64,000 bases of DNA from Silene latifolia (taxonomy: Eukaryota > Streptophyta > Magnoliopsida > Caryophyllales > Caryophyllaceae). Shown here in pieces: positions 57,199 to 64,000 of the stretch (the stretch's first letter is position 1; each line of letters opens with the position of its first letter). Under the pieces are notes generated by a model. That model was not told the DNA's origin. It did no database searches and saw only the letters and a list, made by a program, of their open reading frames with translations. The position numbers and the translations under genes were made by a program. The DNA lies in the NCBI RefSeq assembly GCF_048544455.1, contig NC_133538.1:455527311-455591310 (forward strand). The letters are read 5' to 3'.

Positions 57199-60100
57199 CT
57201 TTTTACGTTATGTCCTGTATTTTCGGAAGTACATTTTGGTTCTTTCTCAGAAAGAATGTATTTTGGGTATTATGTAATTTGAAACTGTCTCTGGTTGTAA
57301 TTTAGTACGTTATTTTGTTTTATGAAGGCTTATGTAGGTCGTCTGTAATTCTGAAACTGTCTTTGACTCTTTATTCAAAGAGGCTTTGTTTTGATTCCCT
57401 TTGTGTTTTTGTTTACACTTCCGTGTTGGTCTTTTTGTGCTTTAACTGCTGTATTATAACGGTTCTGTTATTAGTTTGACTAATTGTTAGTGTTCTGTTA
57501 TTCTGCTGTTACGGTACTCTCATTCTGGCGTCATTATTCAAAAAGTCTAGCTGAATACCTATTTATCATTGAAAGTGATCCTTATCTTTATTTTCCGGAT
57601 AGTACAAACGAGAAAATGAAGTTAAGAATCAAATCCGCCGCTTCATCAAAGTCTACTCAACCGTCATCATCAAATTCTCCGGGTCCGTCTCCATCCAAAT
57701 CCCCTGTCACATCTCCATCAAAGAGCACTGCTTCTCAGAGAAGGAGTACTCGTAGTCAAGAAATATGTATAACCGAACCACCCACTAAAAAAACCAAACG
57801 AAAGGCCGAGACCCAACTTGCGAAGTTGTCGTCTAGTCCACCAAAGACGAGTAGTAAGTTGGCTGGCAAAGTTAAGCATGAGAAGGGAATTATGGTAAGT
57901 AGCAACCAATCTCAGGCTGGAGTTGCTACAGGAAATAACCCAGTGTATGTACTACTGTTATTCTACTTTTATTTTGTTGTTATTTTGCTATTAATATGTT
58001 ACTTTTCGTGTTATTTTTTGATGCTCTCCTGTTATTTTGCTATTATTCTGTTGCTTTGCTTATGTTATCTTAAATGTTTTAATGCATTGTATATTTTTTC
58101 CCCTTTGTGTGCACAGTGCCGATCCATTTGTTAGCTGCTGTCGGAATGCTTTTCTTTTCAAAGTTATTGAAGCCCTCACCGAGGAGCAGAAGGAGGCTGT
58201 TAGGGAAATGGGATTCGGGGGTTTACTTGAGTTGAAGCTTTCTTCTCTCTACCATACCATGTTCCGGGAGTTTATATATGCTTTTAGGAGTGGGAAGTAT
58301 TTTGAAATATCTGAAACGGAGAAGTTCGAGTTGACTGCAGATGATGTGCACGATGTGTTTGGTTTACCAAATTCTGGTCCAAAATTGGATTTGGTTATTC
58401 TTTGGGTTTCACAGTTCTGCAGACGATGGGAGAAGCTTTGAAGCGTGCTTGGCGTGAGAAGTATGGTATCGCCAATAACAAAAGTGGGATACCACTTAAC
58501 AAAGTTCAGGAGACCCTGCTAGAGTCTTTGGTTGCGGATGATGAGTTTAAGAAGACTTTTGTTCTGCTTGCTATGTCGTGTTTCGTTGCTCCTGTGTCGG
58601 ATTATGTGGTTGATCTTAGACTTCTAAGCGCTGTGGAAGATGTTTCTAGGATCAAGGAATTTAATTGGTGTCAGTTTGTCTTCTCAGACTTGGTGACTTC
58701 TGTGCGTGAAACGCTTAACGGGAGGAAAAATATTCGTTGTTGTGTAGTGTTGTTGGCTATCACCTATTTTCACCGTTATTTCTTTAGCGGTGATCAGGTG
58801 AATAATGAGCTACCGCTCATTAAACATTGGGATTTTAAGTCTTTCAGTGAGAGGTTGCAGCGTAAGGCAGCTGCTGGTGTTCTGGGCACTGAGGAGCGTT
58901 CAGACGTTGCTTTCCCATTGTCTCATCCAAACATCGTTGGCTCTGGTCAACGTACTCAACGTCGATGTCTTGTGCTGGATCTACCTGATGATATTCTTAC
59001 GGATGAGCAAGTACAGTCCGTAGCGGTCGACGTAAGCACCTGTTTGATTGTTTTAAAACGAATCATTCTAAAATGTTATTCATTATTGTCTTTAAGCATT
59101 AGTTGTCCTCTGCTATTATTTTTTACGATTATTCCACTTTTTCTTCCTCGGTTTTCCTCTTTGTCATTCCAATTTATTATTCTAATTTTCTTTCCAACTG
59201 TTACTCCACCGTTATGCTCTTTGTTATTCTACTACTACTCCTTTGTTATTTATTCTGCTTTGTTAGTGTCTTTTGTTATTCCTTTGTTATTTTATTACTT
59301 GCATCTTTGTTATTCTACTATTAATTCACTGTTGTCTATTTTGGTCTTAGTGTACTATTATTCTTCTGTTATTCTACTATTATTGTACTGTTTTAAGTAA
59401 AATTTTGGGATTTTATCTTGACAGGATGTTCATTAACTTATACTGCTTAATTAGAGGGACTCTCAGATTTTATGCCGCAGATACTTGGAACGGGCGGAAC
59501 TTATAAAGTCGAAGATGATGAAGAAGAACCAAGAGAGGCTATGCGTCAAGCACCTGCCGCTAAGTTGCCCACCAAGTAACCCGACGAGCCGTGCTAAAGG
59601 AAGCACAACCAATCAGAAAAAGTTGGTTGTGAAGGGTGAGAGAATTTGGTTGCCACCCCATCTTTCTTCACGGATCAAGTTATCCGTGACGAACGGGTAA
59701 AGCATGTATTGGCTATGCAAGCGGCAAATAAATCGCGATCAACTGTTCCTGAAGAACCAGCTTCCAAAAAAGCTAGACATGAAGATGTCATCATTGAACC
59801 CCCATCATTTTATCTGTTTTCTCAATTTTATGAGGAGTGTGTCGGGCTTTCGAATGTGCAGCCGACTATAGCTGAAAAGAAGGGTGTTGAACATAGTCCC
59901 GTCATTCAACAAAGTGCAAAGGTGAGGACTCCACAATTGTCACCACTCGGTTTAGATTCTATTACGACGGATATCTGTGCTGACATTCAGTTTCGTTATG
60001 GAGAGCCAGATGATGTCGGTGAGAAAGTAGTTGATGTTGGGGATATTACCATTGACGTGGAGGATGTTAACAATGATGTGGAGGACGTTAACATTCAAGT

Positions 60101-60820
60101 TGAAGACTATCTTGTTGATAATCCACCATAGGACGTGCCTAATACTGTTGAGTGTACACCGATAGAGATTCATCAAATAAAATTCCAAAGACTGATGCTT
60201 GTTTGCCTGAGACGGAGGTGACGGATACCGGTGCGGACATTCCTTTGCGTAATGACACTCAACATTCTACTCAAATTGGTAGTGAAGCATTTGTGACTGC
60301 AGAAGAGGAAGTAGCGGATGTGGTGATATCTTGTCATGCAGACTTATTGCTTGGGGCTGCGTCTGAGATAGATAAATCTGAGAAACAGGATTCCGAGGTT
60401 GTGTTGGAGGCTGGTACTGTTGTTGGTGAGGCTGTCCGAGAGGACAATGGCGTTGCTGGGTTGAATGTTCCTAATATCGGTACAAGTTATTTGCTGCACT
60501 CTGCTGCACATGAGGAGCTACTGTTGTCTGTTGTGCCTCTGAATTTCGGATGCACCTATAATTGTGGTCCTGTGGATCCTCAGCTAGTTGTCCTGTTAAA
60601 ATCAATGATAACGATGGGACATGTTTTCAACCCAATGCTATCCAAGCGGAAAGAGGTTGCGGACTCATCGCTTCTTGAATGATCATAACATTTCGCAAGG
60701 GTAAGAGCTCGTTTTTATTGTAAAAATTTTCTGCTTCCTGTTTAATATATTATACTGCTTTTTGTTCTTCAAAAATATATTTATGTGACTCTTATTTTTC
60801 CTGTTTATTCGGTTTTGAAG

Positions 60821-62363
60821 GGAGAATCTTGTCACTTGGGGTGTGAACAATTACCTGAATCTAGAGGATATAGAATTGATGGTTCCAGATACAATGATAA
60901 TGCTTGGTGTTGTGGACTGGTGGTCCCTTATTCTTAATGATACTTGTATAAGAGGAAGTCCAAGTCGACTTTTCTTTGGGATGGGTGCAACGGTTAGTTA
61001 TTCTATCTTATCGTTTCTTTTACTTTATTTTTCATTTTTGCATCACGTTTCAACTCTTTTCTCCACTTTTTATTTAGTATCCATTGCGGCGACTTTGTAC
61101 GCCGTCGAAAGATGAGAAGGCTTCCAGGAGTGATTTATGTGCGGAAGTCATATTGTCATTTTCTGTGTTTGTCAATAACAACAAGAGAGAGTGTGATCTT
61201 ACTTCTGATATGGTATGTTTTCTGTACTTTGTGTGTATTCTACTACTATTCTCTTTGTTAGTCTACTATTACTCTGCTTTGTTATTCTCACTTTGTTTTA
61301 CGCTTTTTAAAAAAACCACATAATTAGTAACAATTTTTTTTGCCAAATATTTTCCCAGATTTTCATCCCAATTCTTTTGTATGAGCACTTTAGCTGTTTG
61401 TGCATCAACTTCATTGCGAAGAGGGTTGAATATCTTGATAATTTATTTCAAGAGGCGATGTTTGCTGATGATCAACAGGCGTGTGTATGTTTGGTGTATT
61501 TTCAAACTGCTGTAAGTCATTTATTGTGCCTAATTTTCTCTTGGTGTTTAACCTAGTTTGTTTAAGTATTTTTAGTAATTATGTTTCCTTTTTCTTTTTT
61601 TTTTTTGAAGGTGAGCTTGATGTCTGATTTCCTGGTCAACAAAGGAGTTGCTCGAGGCGGGGAGGTTAAAGATTATAAAATTGCCAACGTCCCTTTTACC
61701 TGGCAAACCGCTGCGATTGAAAATTTGGACTGCGGTGTATATACGATGTTGCACATGCTCTTTTACCGTGGAACTGTTTTTGATTGTGACTTGGGTAATT
61801 CTGATTCAAGAGCGCTTTACCGCTACCGAGATCGTTGCCTTGTTGGTCTTTGTCGATATGAACGAGTCCAAGAAAGATGTGTTGAAAACTTTGGAGGAGT
61901 TGAACAAGACGAGAAAGGAAACCCTGAGTGTGCTTGAAGAGAAACGGCGTATTGAGGATGCGGAAAAGAGGGTTTCTCAAAGCGGTAAGAAACGTCGTGG
62001 TTCTGGCAGGGTGAAAACTGTTGGTAAGAAGGTTAAGACGACGCAGCCTGTTGTCGAGCCCGTCGCTTCTCCTACTGTCATTGATAGCACTAAATTCTCT
62101 ACAAACACCCCTACTGGCAGCCGTCAAGTGGGAAGCAGGGGTGTGGATAGCACCGTGAGTCTAAAGTCGGCTTTGGGTAGCCGTAAAAGGGGTAAGGCAG
62201 ACGATGGGCTGGGTTGCTCTATGGGTTGCGGGCCAGAGGACAGTAGTTTTGTTGCGGTGTCGGATTTATTTCGGAAGAACAAAAAACAGTTCTCTAAGAT
62301 GCTGAAGGTGCGGAAGCAAGTAGTGGACTTTGTTCTTCGTGAAGACGCTCACTTGAAAGAAGA
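60821..62363 (+). pseudogene. First Ulp1/C48 peptidase-like unit
   Basis: In exon order: YLNLEDIELMVPDTMIMLGVVDWWSLIL, LFFGMG, LCAEVILSFSVFVNN, then FIPILLYEHFSCLCINF with the candidate catalytic His, VEYLDNL with the Asp position, and FTWQTAAIENLDCGVYTMLHML with the candidate nucleophile Cys (codon 61731-61733). These match the SUMO-protease fold order His-Asp-Cys. After RALYR the frame changes, and TEIVALLVFVDMNESKKDVL continues the family pattern. A basic Lys/Arg/Ser-rich tail ends the exon. The frame change lies after the Cys, so the catalytic core was the last part to be damaged. Confidence 0.6.
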
Positions 62364-62399
62364 GTATGTGTCGATTTTCATTTATTTGATTGTGGTGTT

Positions 62400-62775
62400 C
62401 CTGTTTAGTTAGTCTTTTTGTTTCCCACTATTATTCTGCTGTTATTATACTGTTATTTTGTCAAACTAGTATCAGTAGTTCCACTGTTAGGTCCCTTTGT
62501 TATTCTGTTGTTATTAAACTGTTATTTTACTGTTATACCACTATTATTCCGCCGTTAGTCCAGTGTAATTCCACTGTTAATTCCTGTTGTTATTCTACTG
62601 TTAGTGAACTGTTATTCTACTGTCATACCACTATTATTCCGCTGTTAATTCCCATTGTTATTCTACTGTTATACCACTATTATTCCGCTGTTATTCCACT
62701 ATTATTCTACTGTTATTGTTTTGTTATTGAACTGTTATTCTGCTGGTTATACCACTGTAATTCCACTGTTCTTAT
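62400..62775 (+). repeat. Intronic TTATTCYRCTG minisatellite-like array
   Basis: About 25 variants of TGTTATTCTACTGTTATTCC and ACCACTATTATTCCGCTGT fill the intron between 62364 and 62799. The same words occur, less densely, in introns at 56290-56550, 57950-58060, 59100-59395 and 61220-61310, and in 57430-57525. Confidence 0.85.
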
Positions 62776-62799
62776 CATATGTTTTTTTTGTGAATGCAG

Positions 62800-63732
62800 T
62801 GAGATGTTAGTGTTGTAGAACGACGACGTCGGCGTGTTTTTGGACAGGGGGGATATTGTTTCCATTGTGGATGCAGCTGCTATGATGTCAACAAGAGTAG
62901 TCGATATTTGGTCGATTCTTTTGAATTCGTTGGAGTTTGAGGAACGTTCAGAACCAAGCTCAATGTTTTTCGGACTTCGTCATATGGTATTTTGTTTTTT
63001 GCTTTGCTATTTTGCGTTATTACCTACATATTTACTCACATGTACTGATATAAAGTTAACACTTGTGCACTATTTTTAGTTGTTTATGCTTTCTGTTTAG
63101 GAGGATGCTCTTTATTCACTCTTAGAGAACTTTGATTCCTCAAGCCCTCTTGACGGTCCGGGTAAGAAGTCATTGAAATTCGGAATGTGTTTTTCGATTC
63201 CTGCAATGGAAGATGTCGTCTGAACTCGGACCTTGTGTTTGTGCCGATTCTGTACAATGATCACTACTCTTGTTTCTGCATCAATTTTATGAATGAATCG
63301 ATTGATATTTTGGACAACATGACTCACGATGCCAACCAATTAGCGGATTAGAGAAGATTGGCCGAGATTGTGGCAAACTATATGTATGTTTTTATGGAGG
63401 GTCATAATGTTATGAAGTTGCAAGATTGCCGCAATTTCGAAATCGTTGATGTTCCTTTTAAATGGAAAAAGAAGGAACTGCTGAATTCCGAGTCAGGTGT
63501 TTCTTGCTGTACACGATGGCCGAATATGGTGGAAGTTTATTGGAGTCCAATCTTCACAGCAAGATTGCTCGTCGAAGCTTCTGTGTTGAAATGTCGGCTT
63601 CCCTGATCTTGGCGGATATTAATATTTATAGGCAAGTAGTTCTTGATAAAGTGACGGCTTGTGAGAATCAAAGGCCGAAGACGTTGGTGTTGGGTTTGTG
63701 CCTTGATTCTGTTAACCGCCGCTTCGAATATC
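62800..63732 (+). pseudogene. Second Ulp1/C48 peptidase-like unit, inactive
   Basis: This repeats the exon plan of the first unit: IVSIVDAAAMMSTRVVDIWSILL, MFFGLRHM, then LVFVPILYNDHYSCFCINF with a His, DILDNM with an Asp, and VPFKWKKKELLNSESGV. At the nucleophile position the codon is TCA (Ser, 63493-63495). A one-base frame change follows directly, after which FLLYTMAEYGG appears in another frame. Stops are also present near 63221 and 63348. The copia LTR starts within the end of this exon (63733). Confidence 0.58.
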
Positions 63733-63997
63733 TGTTATTGGGCTAGGTCTGTCTTAGGCCTTTATTAGGTCATTCTGTATTAGGTCTTAGAGAGTATTAT
63801 ATAAACTCTCTAAGCCTCTACCTAGCAGTTATGCTTATCATACCGTCTGAATCTGTAATCTGAAAACTCCTCACATATCAATAAAACTCTCTCCCTTCTG
63901 CCTTGTGGACGTAGCTAACACACCGTTAGTGAACCACGTAAATCTGTGCGTGTCTCTTTATTGTTTTTATCAGTTCTTTCTTGCTTCTGTCATAACA
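63733..63997 (+). repeat. Copia LTR (5' LTR or solo)
   Basis: 265 bases with TGTTAT and ATAACA ends. It contains TATATAA (63798-63804), AATAAA (63880-63885) and GTGGACGTAG...AACCACGTAAATC, a block typical of the U5 of plant copia LTRs. The window ends three bases after it, so the primer site, if any, is not visible. Confidence 0.78.
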
Positions 63998-64000
63998 GTT

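Larger units (their letters stand above)
57616..63732 (+). pseudogene. Multi-exon gene with tandem Ulp1/C48-like peptidase blocks
   Basis: Nine exon-like blocks bounded by GT-AG: 57616-57944, 58117-59031, 59425-60700, 60821-60992, 61079-61212, 61359-61511, 61611-62363, 62800-62986, 63101-63732. The first encodes a Ser/Pro/Lys-rich tail. The second encodes LTEEQKEAVREMGFGGLLELKL and ELTADDVHDVFGLPNSG, the N-terminal domain usual for plant transposon-associated Ulp1 ORFs. Blocks four to seven form a first C48 unit and blocks eight and nine a second. Frame changes near 58380 and 61825, a TAA at 59434, and stops in 60132, 60682 and the second unit show decay. Similar genes are carried by Mutator-like and CACTA elements; no ends were found here. 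Confidence 0.6.

Overview
This window is plant nuclear DNA made almost entirely of transposable elements. The signs are tRNA-primed Ty3/gypsy and Ty1/copia LTR retrotransposons, a CACTA DNA transposon, a Stowaway MITE, GT-AG introns, TATA-type LTR promoters and AT-rich spacers. Most likely it is repeat-rich (probably pericentromeric or intercalary) DNA of a dicot with a large genome. I cannot name the species. I see no clearly functional single-copy host gene, no tRNA or rRNA gene and nothing bacterial.

Layout. Positions 1-1400 look like the end of a Tat/Ogre-type LTR with its primer-binding site. From 1420 to 41128 lies a tandem duplication of a ~10.5 kb unit (copy A 2162-12648, copy B 12649-41128). 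Each unit holds an old chromovirus integrase fragment (+ strand) interrupted at the same base by a 6.6 kb non-autonomous LTR element (- strand, shared 5-bp target duplication ATGAG), then a second gypsy integrase tail with its own LTR. After the duplication, copy B received an 18 kb CACTA insertion (22360-40374, TSD TTG); copy A preserves the empty site. Inside the CACTA sits what looks like a retroposed TPR-protein gene with poly(A) and a 13-bp target duplication. That gene is split by a full-length 12.75 kb Athila-type gypsy element (25662-38414, TSD CTCCT). Right of the duplication an 11.4 kb SIRE-like copia element with an extra 3' ORF (41439-52814, TSD GTTAG) interrupts further repeat DNA. 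A possible Helitron 3' end and a Stowaway MITE follow. From ~55.8 to 63.7 kb there is an intron-containing, decayed gene pair whose second member carries tandem Ulp1-like (C48) peptidase blocks. It is cut at the window edge by a short copia LTR.

Insertion order from nesting: chromovirus, then the non-autonomous LTR element, then the tandem duplication, then CACTA, then the retroposed TPR gene, then Athila. The copia element was inserted independently in the flank.

The most unusual signal is that the retrotransposon families each carry their own short, dispersed, imperfect palindrome. It is ACTCG-NN-CGAGT in the chromovirus-type LTR elements, GGCAGACTGCC in Athila, and CAACAGT(n)ACTGTTG in the copia. 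These recur in LTRs and internal DNA, and in Athila and copia also in non-conserved linkers of coding regions. Separately, introns of the Ulp1-type gene share an ~11-nt TTATTCYRCTG repeat.
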